The position numbers and the translations under genes were made by a program. The notes under the pieces are model-generated. The model saw only the letters and a list, made by a program, of their open reading frames with translations. It was not told the origin of the DNA and did no database searches. Shown piece after piece: positions 37,769-46,541 of a stretch of 64,000 nucleotides of DNA (positions are counted from its first letter, which is position 1; each line of letters begins with the position of its first letter). Source of the stretch: Verrucomicrobiota bacterium (lineage in GTDB: Bacteria; Verrucomicrobiota; Verrucomicrobiia; Limisphaerales; Pedosphaeraceae); NCBI GenBank assembly GCA_021325145.1, contig JAJPHR010000009.1, positions 1 through 64,000 of the forward strand. The letters run 5' to 3'.

Positions 37769-39079
37769 ATGAAAACTACCAAAAACGAACTCACTTCGCG
37801 GCGTGACTTTCTCAAAACTTCGGCGGTTATCGGCGGCGTGCTGGCCGCGCCGGCGATTTTGCCCGGCAAACTTTGGGCAGCGGACAACAGCGATACGTTG
37901 CGTGTCGGGTTGATCGGTTGCGGCGGGCGCGGGACGGGCGCGGCACAGCAGGCGCTGTCGGCAGACAAGAATGTTTCGCTGGTCGCCATGGGCGATGCGT
38001 TTGGCGATCGTCTGCAAGGCAGTTTGAAAGCGTTAAGAGGGGAGGCGAGCGTGGCTGATAAGGTGAAGGTCACGCCGGAAAAATGCTTTGTGGGATTGGA
38101 TGCTTACAAGAAGGTGCTTGATAGCGGAGTGGATGTGGTGATCCTGGCGACGCCGCCCGGTTTTCGCCCCACGCATCTGAAAGCAGCCATTGAGGCGGGC
38201 AAACATGTTTTCAGCGAGAAGCCAGTGGCGACAGACGGCCCAGGCATCCGCATGGCGCTCGCCGCGGCGGAAATGGCCAAGCAAAAGAAACTGGCGCTGG
38301 TTGCCGGTTTTTGCTGGCGCTACAACTCGCCCGAACGGGCGTTGTTCCAACGCATCAATGATGGCGAGATCGGCGATGTGCGGGTGGTCTATGGGACGTA
38401 TTACACCGGCCCTGTAAAACCCATGCCCAGCCCGAGCGAACGTCCGGAGGGAATAACTGATTTGCAGTGGCAAGTGCGTAATTGGCCGAATTTTTACTGG
38501 CTTTCCGGGGACAGCCTGGTGGAACAGGCCGTGCATGCCGTGGACTGGATGTGCTGGGCGATGAAAGACGTGCCGCCGTTGAAGGCCATGGCGGTTGGGG
38601 GACGTCAGATTCCGGCCCAAGGCGGCAATATCTTCGATCATTTCGAGGTGAACTATGAATACGCCGATGGCGCGCGTGGGTTCATCGGCAGCCGCCAGCA
38701 GGCGGGGTGCGTTTCGGATAATTCGGCGACGATTTACGGCACCAAAGGGACGGCCCGCGAACTGGGATTCCGCGGCGCACCCTTCATCAAGGGCGCCACG
38801 GATTGGCGTTACGACGGACCGAAATCGGAGATGTACCAGGTGGAGCACGACGAATTGTTTGCCTCGATCCGTTCGGGCAACCCAATCAATAACGGCGTGC
38901 GGCTGGCGTACAGCTCGCTCGCAGCCATCATGGGGCGAATGGCCGCTTACACCGGCCAGGAAATCACTTGGAAGCAAGCTCTTGATTCGCAGGAGGAATT
39001 GGTACCGGCCAACATGACTTGGGACATGGCGTTGAACACGGCGCCCATGGCGATGCCGGGCGTGACGAAGTTTGCGTGA
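37769..39079 (+). CDS. TAT-exported Gfo/Idh/MocA family oxidoreductase
   Basis: 436 residues. The twin-arginine signal TSRRDFLKTSAVIGGVLAAPAIL sits right after ATG 37769, which fixes the start. NAD(P)-binding motif VGLIGCGGRGTGAAQ; the family's SEKPVATD motif with catalytic Lys; a C-terminal alpha/beta domain with GSRQQAGCVSDNSATIYGTKG. These enzymes oxidise or epimerise sugars and inositols. Exported versions are abundant in Verrucomicrobia and Planctomycetes. The isomerase gene begins 14 bp downstream, so the two form an operon that probably processes one sugar in the periplasm. Confidence 0.93.
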   Translation: MKTTKNELTSRRDFLKTSAVIGGVLAAPAILPGKLWAADNSDTLRVGLIGCGGRGTGAAQQALSADKNVSLVAMGDAFGDRLQGSLKALRGEASVADKVKVTPEKCFVGLDAYKKVLDSGVDVVILATPPGFRPTHLKAAIEAGKHVFSEKPVATDGPGIRMALAAAEMAKQKKLALVAGFCWRYNSPERALFQRINDGEIGDVRVVYGTYYTGPVKPMPSPSERPEGITDLQWQVRNWPNFYWLSGDSLVEQAVHAVDWMCWAMKDVPPLKAMAVGGRQIPAQGGNIFDHFEVNYEYADGARGFIGSRQQAGCVSDNSATIYGTKGTARELGFRGAPFIKGATDWRYDGPKSEMYQVEHDELFASIRSGNPINNGVRLAYSSLAAIMGRMAAYTGQEITWKQALDSQEELVPANMTWDMALNTAPMAMPGVTKFA

Positions 39080-39093
39080 GCGAGACGAAGCGC

Positions 39094-40023
39094 ATGAATG
39101 GAACGACGCGAAGGGAATTTGTGAAATGGGCGGGCGCTGCCGCAGTCACGGCGGCGCTGCTGCCGGAAGGGCTCGTGGCGGGTGACACGGATACGGCCAA
39201 GACAGCGAGCCCACAGAAGCCCCGGAAGAAGGCCATCATGTACGGCACCCTCAAAGGTGAGATGCCCGTGCTGGAGAAGCTTAAGCTGATCAAGGAAGCA
39301 GGCTTCGACGGAGTTGAAATGATGAGCGGGATGGACCAAACCGAAGTGCTGAAAGCGCGCGATGCAACGGGGTTGGAGATTCCCAGCGTTTGCGATTCCG
39401 TGCATTGGGCCAAAACGCTTTCGGACCCAAATCCGACCGCGCGCGCGGTGGGCTTGGAAGGGCTCAAGACGGCATTGCGCGATTGCAAGGCTTACGGCGG
39501 ATCGTCCGTGTTGCTGGTGCCGGCGGTTGTGGACAAGCATGTCTCCTATGCGGACGCTTATACGCGATCACAAGCCGAGATACGAAAGGCCGTTCCGCTG
39601 GCGGAGGAGTTGGGCGTGAAGATCGCCATCGAAAATGTTTGGAACCAGTTCCTGTTGAGCCCGCTGGAGGCGGTGAGATATGTCGATGAATTCAACAGCC
39701 CGGCCGTGGGCTGGCATTTTGACATCGGCAATGTCATCAATACCGGCTGGCCCGAACAGTGGATTCGTATTTTAGGACCGCGGATTCAGAAACTGCACAT
39801 CAAGGAATACAGCCGCAAAAAACGCGATGCGGAAGGCTTGTGGAAGGGCTTCGCAGTGGAATACCTGGAGGGCGATAACGATTGGCCCGCGATTGTGAAG
39901 GCCCTCGACGAAGTGGGCTATCAGGGCTGGGCGATTGCCGAGCCGGCCTGGTGGCCGGAAAATGTGGAATTGAAAGCGCGTTTGCCGCAGATTGTGGCGA
40001 AGATGCAGCAGATTTTCGGGTAG
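39094..40023 (+). CDS. TAT-exported sugar phosphate isomerase/epimerase-like protein
   Basis: 309 residues from ATG 39094. TAT-type signal TTRREFVKWAGAAAVTAALL. An AP-endonuclease-2/xylose-isomerase TIM barrel follows, with metal ligands in IAIENVWNQF (Glu), GWHFDIGNV (His/Asp), LHIKEYS (His) and the late Glu in AIAEPAW. Predicted to isomerise or epimerise a free sugar together with the MocA-type partner just upstream. A longer in-frame start at 39019 overlaps that gene and removes the signal from the N-terminus, so it is rejected. Confidence 0.9.
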   Translation: MNGTTRREFVKWAGAAAVTAALLPEGLVAGDTDTAKTASPQKPRKKAIMYGTLKGEMPVLEKLKLIKEAGFDGVEMMSGMDQTEVLKARDATGLEIPSVCDSVHWAKTLSDPNPTARAVGLEGLKTALRDCKAYGGSSVLLVPAVVDKHVSYADAYTRSQAEIRKAVPLAEELGVKIAIENVWNQFLLSPLEAVRYVDEFNSPAVGWHFDIGNVINTGWPEQWIRILGPRIQKLHIKEYSRKKRDAEGLWKGFAVEYLEGDNDWPAIVKALDEVGYQGWAIAEPAWWPENVELKARLPQIVAKMQQIFG

Positions 40024-40227
40024 AAGGCGGCGGTTGAGGAGCGTTCAAATTCTTGCAATTTGGGCAAAACGCGACAGCGTTTTGTTTTTATTTTCTGTGT
40101 GAGGAGAATTCATCATGCGCTGAACAGGCTGTGTTTGCAGGCATTTTTCCAGTCCAGGAGAATTGTCCCGGACACGCTGCCTCATCCGGCATAAAGTTTG
40201 CTGCCGAGGGGACCGGATAGGAATGCC

Positions 40228-40803
40228 ATGAACCTCGGCAAAAAAATCCCCACTGATCTGCGAGTGCCGGTGGCGTTAAATCAACGCTCAACCGGAGTGA
40301 GTCAATCGGCTTTGAACCTCTGGCTTGTCGATGACAATCGGGAAATCCGCAGCCTGCTCGCAAATTTGATCGCCAGAGAAGGCTCGATTGAGTGTGCGCG
40401 GCAGTTCTCTTCTGCCGAGGCCTTGCTCGAGGCGCTTCAGAAGGAAACACCGCCGGACGCGATTTTGCTGGACCTGAGCCTGGGCGGCATGAGCGGCATC
40501 GATGCCCTTCGGCCAATCAGGTCGCTGGCGGCGTCAGTGCACGTGTTCGTGATGACGACGTTCTACGACGGAGACGTGGCCGCGCGTGCGTTCAGCCTGG
40601 GCGCATCGGGTTTCATTCTGAAGCGGCAGGAGATCGAGCGCACGGTGGAATGCATTCGGAGAGTCTCCGCGGAAGCAGTGCCAAAAAGCCAGTGGCGGGC
40701 TTCGGTCCGGCAAACGGCGGTTCATTGGCCCTGGGTGGCGCAGGTCATGCATGCCCGGCCGCTGCTCATGCGCGCCATCGGTGTGCTTCGCACTTTTCTT
40801 TGA
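40228..40803 (+). CDS. Response regulator receiver protein
   Basis: About 191 residues from ATG 40228; an in-frame upstream start at 40198 is possible. The receiver shows LVDDNREIR, phospho-acceptor Asp in AILLDLSLGGMSG, Thr in VMTTFY and Lys in GFILKRQ. The layout is NarL-like, but the helix-turn-helix is missing: after the receiver come only about 45 residues (QWRASVRQTAVHWPWVAQVM). It may have lost its DNA-binding domain or act by contact. No kinase neighbour. Confidence 0.85.
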   Translation: MNLGKKIPTDLRVPVALNQRSTGVSQSALNLWLVDDNREIRSLLANLIAREGSIECARQFSSAEALLEALQKETPPDAILLDLSLGGMSGIDALRPIRSLAASVHVFVMTTFYDGDVAARAFSLGASGFILKRQEIERTVECIRRVSAEAVPKSQWRASVRQTAVHWPWVAQVMHARPLLMRAIGVLRTFL

Positions 40804-41175
40804 GCCGCGAGATAGTGCTTCCTGGCGTTAATCAGCGGAACTTCTTCCATCCCTGGCAAAACAGTGTTGACCGTGTCGAACGGCTGTCTATCATTGCCCG
40901 AACCGGAACACTTTGGCAATTGCAGCGGGGTGCCAGTCAGAAGGCTGGCACGCTCAAAACGGGCTGACCTGCATGCATGCGGACGGGTTCGACTGCTGCA
41001 AGCGCCGAAGACTGGTGTAATTGCGGAAGGACCGTGCAGTGAATGATAACGCCGATATTCATTGCCTTGGGCAACCTCGAATAAGAGCGACGCCCGGGGG
41101 GATTCAACAACTATTTACGTATCGCCGGGCTTTTATCAGCCAGGTGGGAATGGCATCGACTTAGGAGAAAGTTCG
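40804..41175. other. Gene-free stretch with one hairpin
   Basis: 372 bp with no credible coding sequence. It holds a 7-bp stem GTGCCAG (40930-40936) / CTGGCAC (40945-40951) with no T run behind it, so it is more likely a repeat than a terminator. The end carries AGGAGAAAG, the ribosome site of the next gene. Confidence 0.5.
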
Positions 41176-42792
41176 ATGCTGCGTTTCATGAAAGCGCCCC
41201 AGGCCCGGGACTGGACTGGCCGATACGTTCTCGCCTTTTGTGTGCTGGCCCTGTTCTGGGCCGGGGAACATTTCGTCTTACAAGCGTCGGTTTTTGAAGT
41301 CCGGCCCGTTACCACTCATCCGGGCACCTACCAAAGCATCCGGTTGGGAATCGATTTGATGGCAGCGATTGCACTGCTGCTGACTCTCAGCCGGCCATTT
41401 CTAATCCTAGTGATGTCGTTGGATTGCCTCCTCTCGTTGATCATTGTGGCTTACAACCACTATTTTCATCATGCCTTCTCCGTTTATTATGGTTTAAAAA
41501 CGTTCCACGAAGGGCTCAAGGTGCTGCCTGTGGTCGTGGAGATCATTCCGTGGGTTGTTTGGGTGTTGCTGATCGCGGGCCTGGTCATCAAGCTGGCGCT
41601 GGTTTTTGAGATCACGCCGCATCCCGCCGGGTTCAGACGGCGCTGGGCCGCGCTGTGTGTGCTGACCGCGGTGGGTTTTATTTACAGCCTGCAATATACG
41701 AGCTTTTATTTTCGGAACATCCCGATCACCCGTGTCACCCGGGCGGTGTACGTCTATGGATATCTGAACAGTTGGCTGGCGGAATTCTTCGTGTCCCCCG
41801 ACACGCGCGAAGTGACCAGGGAATTAATCGAACTGCAGCGCGACGTTCCCGACCGGATCTCCGCCACCGAGCCATTCTGGCCGTTTACCAACAACGTGGT
41901 GATTGTTCAAATGGAGAGCCTGGGGTGGAACGTAATTGATTACCGGATCGACGGGCAGGAGGTGACGCCTTTTCTGAACAGCCTGGCGCACCGGGATCGC
42001 TTCTTCAAAGTCCAGGTGTATCATAGTATCGGCAGCGAGGACATGGATTACGCCGTGCTCTCCGGCGGGAAGCCAAGCATGCGCATGGCCAGTTATTTGG
42101 CGCCCGGCATTCCCTACACAAACGCCCTGCCGCGTTTCATGCAGCAGCACGGCTTCGAGACGCTTTCCGTGCATGGCGCCAATGGTGATTTTTTTAACCG
42201 CCGCCCCAATTTCGAACGCATGGGTTTCGATCAAATTTGGTTCCAGGAGGAATTCAACTGCCGTCTGGTGAAGCAGGGCTTGCCGGTGCGGGAAAGCTAT
42301 TGGGGCGTCCGCGATGACGAGTTGTTCCGCGTGTCCACCGAAAAAATGCGCCACGCCACGCGGCCTCAATTCCATTTTATCATCACCCTCGACAGCCACA
42401 TGCCGTTTGACCTGATCACCGACAGCGAGAAGGAGGTCTTTCCCCACAGCCGTTCGTGGCAGGAGAATTACTTCAACAGCGTGCGCCTGCTGGATCGAGA
42501 TCTGCGGGAATATGTGGAAGGGTTGCCGGCAGGCACATTGGTCATTCTTTATGGCGACCATCCCTCCGGGGTCAATTACCGCGATTTCCATGCCGCGCGC
42601 ACGGTGGCGGGGGAGTATGTTCCGTGCATTGTGCATGTGCAAGGCGGTGCCATGGTTCAGCCACAGGTGGCCGCACAAGTGCCGGAGGATTTGCGCATCC
42701 ATGACGTGATCAATTGCCTGCGCCGCCAGGTTGCACTGGCTGGCCCTATTCTCACGGCCTCCAACGCCTGCCAGCCCACCGCGAGCCGTTAG
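41176..42792 (+). CDS. LtaS-like sulfatase-fold phosphotransferase, membrane
   Basis: 538 residues from ATG 41176, chosen for its AGGAGA site 7 bp upstream. Five membrane helices occupy the first 180 residues; a large periplasmic alkaline-phosphatase-fold domain follows. Motifs: VVIVQMESLG (metal Glu247), HSIGSEDMDY (nucleophile region), TLDSHMPF, and YGDHPSG (metal Asp/His). This is the lipoteichoic-acid-synthase / OpgB-type layout, which moves phosphoglycerol or phosphoethanolamine onto envelope glycans. At the usual Thr nucleophile position the protein has Ser287. It is 65 bp ahead of mpl on the same strand. Confidence 0.85.
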   Translation: MLRFMKAPQARDWTGRYVLAFCVLALFWAGEHFVLQASVFEVRPVTTHPGTYQSIRLGIDLMAAIALLLTLSRPFLILVMSLDCLLSLIIVAYNHYFHHAFSVYYGLKTFHEGLKVLPVVVEIIPWVVWVLLIAGLVIKLALVFEITPHPAGFRRRWAALCVLTAVGFIYSLQYTSFYFRNIPITRVTRAVYVYGYLNSWLAEFFVSPDTREVTRELIELQRDVPDRISATEPFWPFTNNVVIVQMESLGWNVIDYRIDGQEVTPFLNSLAHRDRFFKVQVYHSIGSEDMDYAVLSGGKPSMRMASYLAPGIPYTNALPRFMQQHGFETLSVHGANGDFFNRRPNFERMGFDQIWFQEEFNCRLVKQGLPVRESYWGVRDDELFRVSTEKMRHATRPQFHFIITLDSHMPFDLITDSEKEVFPHSRSWQENYFNSVRLLDRDLREYVEGLPAGTLVILYGDHPSGVNYRDFHAARTVAGEYVPCIVHVQGGAMVQPQVAAQVPEDLRIHDVINCLRRQVALAGPILTASNACQPTASR

Positions 42793-42857
42793 CGAGTCAG
42801 TTTAAGCTTGGAGGCGTTTTCAATTCCTGCTTTCCTGCCGGTCTGTTTTTTTGAATT

Positions 42858-44258
42858 ATGTTTGCTGGCATTCGTTCAGTTCATTTCGTGGGCATCGGCG
42901 GAACGGCGATGGCTTCCGTCGCCGCCGCAATGCGGGAAAAGGGCGTTCACGTCACTGGTTCGGACCAGAATGTTTACCCGCCCATGTCCACGTTCCTCGC
43001 CGAACGCAAGATCGAGGTAATGGCGGGTTATGCGGAGCCGAATCTGGCTCACAAACCGGATCTGGTCGTCATCGGCAACGCCATCTCACGCGGCAACCCG
43101 GAAGCCGAGGTGGTTCTCGAAAAAAAACTCCGGTATTGCTCGCTGCCCGAGTTGTTGAAGGAATTTTTCATCCGCGGCAAGCGCTCCCTGGTGGTTTCCG
43201 GCACGCACGGCAAGACCACCACCACGTCACTGCTGGCCTGGGTTTTCGAGCACAACGGTTTCAACCCAAGCTACCTCATCGGCGGCATTCCCAATAATTT
43301 TGGCCAGGGCGCCCGTTTCACCGACAGCGAATGGTTCATCATCGAAGGCGACGAATACGACACCGCTTTTTTCGACAAGCGCAGCAAGTTCGTTCATTAT
43401 CTTCCGGAGGTTGCCATCATCAACAACCTGGAGTTCGACCACGCGGACATTTTCGAAAACCTGGCGACCATCCAGACTGCCTTCAAGCGGTTCATCAATT
43501 TAATTCCTCGCAACGGCCAGTTGCTGGCGAACGGCGACGACCCCAATCTCGCTCCGTTGCTCAATGTGACGCACTGCCCGGTAAAACGCTTCGGCCTGGG
43601 CGAAGACAACGCCTGGCGCGCGTATAACCTGACACTGGCGCCGACCGTCAGCGAATTCGAAACACCCAGCTTCAAGTTCCGCATCGGAATGCTCGGCGAA
43701 CTCAATGTGCGCAACGCGCTCGCCGTGGTTGCCTGCGCGCGCCATTGCGGGCTTAAGAACAACCAAATCCAATCCGCCTTCGACACTTTCAAGGGCATCA
43801 AACGGCGCATGGAAGTCCGAGGTGTCAGCGGCGGGGTGACGATCGTGGATGATTTCGGGCATCATCCCACCGCCATTCGCGAGACCTTGCGCGCGTTGCG
43901 CATCAAGTTCAAAGGCCAGCGCATCTGGGCCGTCTTCGAGCCGCGTACGAATACAACGCGCCGCAACGTCTTTCAGGCCGAGTTGGTCGAGGCCTTTGCC
44001 GATGCGGATGCCGTGGTTGTTTCGCAAGTGGCCCGTCTGGAACTGTTGCAGCCGCATGAGCGGCTGGATCCCGCACGGCTCATGCAAGACTTGAAAACCT
44101 CGGGCAAGAACGCGGCTTATCTCGCGGACGCGGACGCCATCGTTGATCACATAAGCAAGGGCGCCGAAGGCGGCGACGTGGTGTGTGTCTTCACCAACGG
44201 CGGCTTCGGCGGCATCCATGGGAAGCTTTTGGAACGCCTGGCTCACGTGAGAAGGTGA
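42858..44258 (+). CDS. mpl: UDP-MurNAc:L-Ala-gamma-D-Glu-mDap ligase
   Basis: 466 residues of the Mur ligase family. N-terminal VHFVGIGGTAMASVA, ATP loop GTHGKTTTT (115-123), GDEYDTAFFDKRSKFVHY, INNLEFDHADIF and C-terminal FGHHPTAIRETL, all typical of Mpl rather than MurC. It reattaches recycled tripeptide to UDP-N-acetylmuramate, saving murein fragments in Gram-negative bacteria. ATG 42858 is well placed. It follows the LtaS-like gene and may share its transcript. Confidence 0.95.
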   Translation: MFAGIRSVHFVGIGGTAMASVAAAMREKGVHVTGSDQNVYPPMSTFLAERKIEVMAGYAEPNLAHKPDLVVIGNAISRGNPEAEVVLEKKLRYCSLPELLKEFFIRGKRSLVVSGTHGKTTTTSLLAWVFEHNGFNPSYLIGGIPNNFGQGARFTDSEWFIIEGDEYDTAFFDKRSKFVHYLPEVAIINNLEFDHADIFENLATIQTAFKRFINLIPRNGQLLANGDDPNLAPLLNVTHCPVKRFGLGEDNAWRAYNLTLAPTVSEFETPSFKFRIGMLGELNVRNALAVVACARHCGLKNNQIQSAFDTFKGIKRRMEVRGVSGGVTIVDDFGHHPTAIRETLRALRIKFKGQRIWAVFEPRTNTTRRNVFQAELVEAFADADAVVVSQVARLELLQPHERLDPARLMQDLKTSGKNAAYLADADAIVDHISKGAEGGDVVCVFTNGGFGGIHGKLLERLAHVRR

Positions 44259-44412
44259 GCCAAAAATGCTGGAACCAAAAGATATGGCCTCGCCTCACGC
44301 CGGCCTGATTACGTTAGAGAGTTTCCTGCGCGGCATGGGCGGAAGATCAAACTGGAGCAAGTGACGCCAGCCCGCAGTAGTCCGCCGCTCGCCCGGCAAC
44401 GGAGGCAAGTTA

Positions 44413-45819
44413 TCAGCTTCCGGAGTAGTAGTCCTCGATTTTCTTCGACACGTCCTTGTAACTGCTATCGACTTCGTAAACGAGTTTGAGCTGTTCGATG
44501 GCTTCCTCTTTCTTTCCCATTTTCTCCAGCAACAGGCCCAGGGTGTAATGGAGTTCCTTCTTCTCGTCATCAAACCCGGGCTTTTCCTTGAGGGCTTCCT
44601 GCAGTTTCTTGGCGGCGAGATCGTTCATCCCGCGGCGCCCAAAACATTGGGCCAGATAGCTCATGGCCTGGATGCGGCGGTTCGGGTTGTTGACGGCTTT
44701 CTGAAATTCCGGAAGGGCTTCACTGATCTTGCCCGCTTCAAAAAGCAATTGCCCGTACTCGAAACGAATCTGCAAGTCAGTCGGATACCGTTCCGCGCGC
44801 TGCTTGCATTCCTCCAGGCGATACGCCAATCGTTCCGCCTTGATTTGCGCGGCCTTTTCGGCGTAGTCCGGCGCGTTCGGATCCAGTTGTGACAGTGCGT
44901 AGTCGAATTTCCGCACCTTCGTTTGGGCGATTTTGCTTTGCAGCGAGGCGTCGTTTCCACCGTCGGTCGCCATGATTTTTTCGTAGTAGCCGAGGGCGCG
45001 CTCAAACTGGTTTTTCTGGGCGTAAAGATCGCCCAAATCCCGGTTCAGTTTGAGGTTGTTTGGCTCGGTTTTGAGGCGCGCTTCGTATTCGCCGATCAAC
45101 CGCTCGGTCACATCCTCCGCCTTGACCTGGCGTTTCTCCTGTTCGAGGGAAATCGCCTCTTCCTTGTTCTTGAGTGCGTCGCGAAAGGAGCCCTCCCCGC
45201 TTTTTAAAGCGCTGTAGGCGCCTTCATCCATCGTTTTTCGCGCGGAAATGTTCTTCAGCGCCATGAAGATCTCGTTGTCGCTCGGATGTTCCCGTCGTAA
45301 ATCGTTGAGCACTTTTTCCGCCCGGGTCTTTTGCCCGGCGGCGGCCAGCGCCTCGGCGAACTGGAGGTTCAATTCCTTGTCCTTCGGGGCATTCTTCGCC
45401 AGGACCTCCAGCGAAAGCACCGCTGTTTGCGGCATCTCGGCGGCCATGGCGGCTTCCGCCAGCAGCTTGTGGCCCGCGGAACTGTAGGCGTCGCCGGCAA
45501 TGATTTGCTCGGCGATCTGAATGGCTTCCAGGGGATTGTTGCGCAGGGCCATATGTCCCTTGGCCAGCAGCGGCGAGGAACCGGCGCCGCTGAAAACTTT
45601 CTTGCTGAAGCTGAGGAAGCCGCTCTTGACCTCGCCCGCCTTGCGGGTCTGGGCGGTGCGCAATGCCTTGCGGACCTCAAACAGGCCCGGCTCCTTGTTG
45701 AGGACTTGCGTGAACATCTCGATGGCGTAGTCGTAATTATCCCGTTGCAACGCGTCGGTTCCCCGCGTGTAGAGTCTCCTTAAATCTCCGGTCAACTCAT
45801 TTAGATTCTTCTCTGGCAT
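44413..45819 (-). CDS. Cytoplasmic TPR repeat protein
   Basis: 468 residues from ATG 45819 (MPEKNLNELTGDLRRLYTRG). The open frame continues far upstream but runs opposite the rhodanese gene, so that part is rejected. At least eight TPR-like units are visible (DYAIEMFTQVLNKEPG, NLKLNRDLGDLYAQKNQFERALGYYEKI, ...). No signal peptide or membrane segment. A scaffold for an unknown complex. Related proteins are common next to cell-envelope genes in this phylum (recollection, not checked). Confidence 0.82.
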   Translation of the reverse strand: MPEKNLNELTGDLRRLYTRGTDALQRDNYDYAIEMFTQVLNKEPGLFEVRKALRTAQTRKAGEVKSGFLSFSKKVFSGAGSSPLLAKGHMALRNNPLEAIQIAEQIIAGDAYSSAGHKLLAEAAMAAEMPQTAVLSLEVLAKNAPKDKELNLQFAEALAAAGQKTRAEKVLNDLRREHPSDNEIFMALKNISARKTMDEGAYSALKSGEGSFRDALKNKEEAISLEQEKRQVKAEDVTERLIGEYEARLKTEPNNLKLNRDLGDLYAQKNQFERALGYYEKIMATDGGNDASLQSKIAQTKVRKFDYALSQLDPNAPDYAEKAAQIKAERLAYRLEECKQRAERYPTDLQIRFEYGQLLFEAGKISEALPEFQKAVNNPNRRIQAMSYLAQCFGRRGMNDLAAKKLQEALKEKPGFDDEKKELHYTLGLLLEKMGKKEEAIEQLKLVYEVDSSYKDVSKKIEDYYSGS

Positions 45820-45985
45820 AGAGCAATTCTGGCAGAATCCCGGGAAAAAATCCAGTGGGAACTGGATGAGGTTCGAGGTTGATGCAAGAGCCTTGCAGGC
45901 CGCCGCAGTTGACATGAGAACATGCCACGGCTGCTGAATCCATCCGCCGCTTGATCTCCGGCGGCCTGACTGGCATGATCCCGGC

Positions 45986-46423
45986 ATGATTCCGCAAACG
46001 ACGAAGATTTTACGCGCAGGCTTGAGTCTGCTCGCTGTGCTCGGGACCTGCGTCCTGGCCAATGCCGGCCCAACCAATTCAGTGCCGGACCAGGCGGCCG
46101 GACACAAGTCGCAACTGGTTGGACCCGCCGAAGCCGCGAAGCTGATTGATTCAAAAAAGGTGGTGATCCTCGACGTGCGCACGCCGGCGGAATTTGCCGA
46201 GGGGCACATCACCGGCGCTACGAATCTAGATTTTCACGCCCCCGACTTCCGGGCGAAGCTCGAAAAACTGGATAAGAATCAGCCGTACCTCGTTCATTGC
46301 GCCGCCGGCGGACGCAGCGGCCAGGCCTGCAAATTGATGAACCGACTCGAGTTTAAAACGGTGTACGATCTGAAAGGCGGCATGCAGGCGTGGGAGAAAG
46401 CGGGACAACCGGTCGAGAAATAG
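45986..46423 (+). CDS. Secreted rhodanese-domain protein
   Basis: 145 residues. Signal peptide MIPQTTKILRAGLSLLAVLG... to ANA-GP. One rhodanese domain with DVRTPAEFAEGHITGATNLD and the six-residue active loop CAAGGR (Cys105-Arg110), followed by KGGMQAWEKAGQPVE. Single-domain GlpE-type rhodaneses carry a persulfide on the Cys and transfer sulfur. Periplasmic location is indicated by the signal. It is divergent from the TPR gene. Confidence 0.92.
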   Translation: MIPQTTKILRAGLSLLAVLGTCVLANAGPTNSVPDQAAGHKSQLVGPAEAAKLIDSKKVVILDVRTPAEFAEGHITGATNLDFHAPDFRAKLEKLDKNQPYLVHCAAGGRSGQACKLMNRLEFKTVYDLKGGMQAWEKAGQPVEK

Positions 46424-46430
46424 CTTCGCA

Positions 46431-46533
46431 AGCACCAACCACCAAGCTCCAGAAAAACTCCAAGTTCCAAATCTCAAAAGATATACATCGGCTTTGGGGT
46501 TTGGATTTTGGAGCTTCTCTGGTGCTTGGTGCT
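46431..46533. repeat. Imperfect inverted repeat after the rhodanese gene
   Basis: AGCACCAACCACCAAGCTCC at the left and its near reverse complement GAGCTTCTCTGGTGCTTGGT at the right enclose an AT-rich centre. It lies between two convergent genes, so it may end transcription in both directions or be a small dispersed element. Confidence 0.5.
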
Positions 46534-46541
46534 TCTCCTGA

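Noticed and set aside
40930..40951. Hairpin considered as terminator of the response regulator gene
   Set aside because: More than 120 bp after the stop and no T run.
45820..46212. N-terminal extension of the TPR frame
   Set aside because: Lies antisense to the rhodanese gene, which has a signal peptide and active site.
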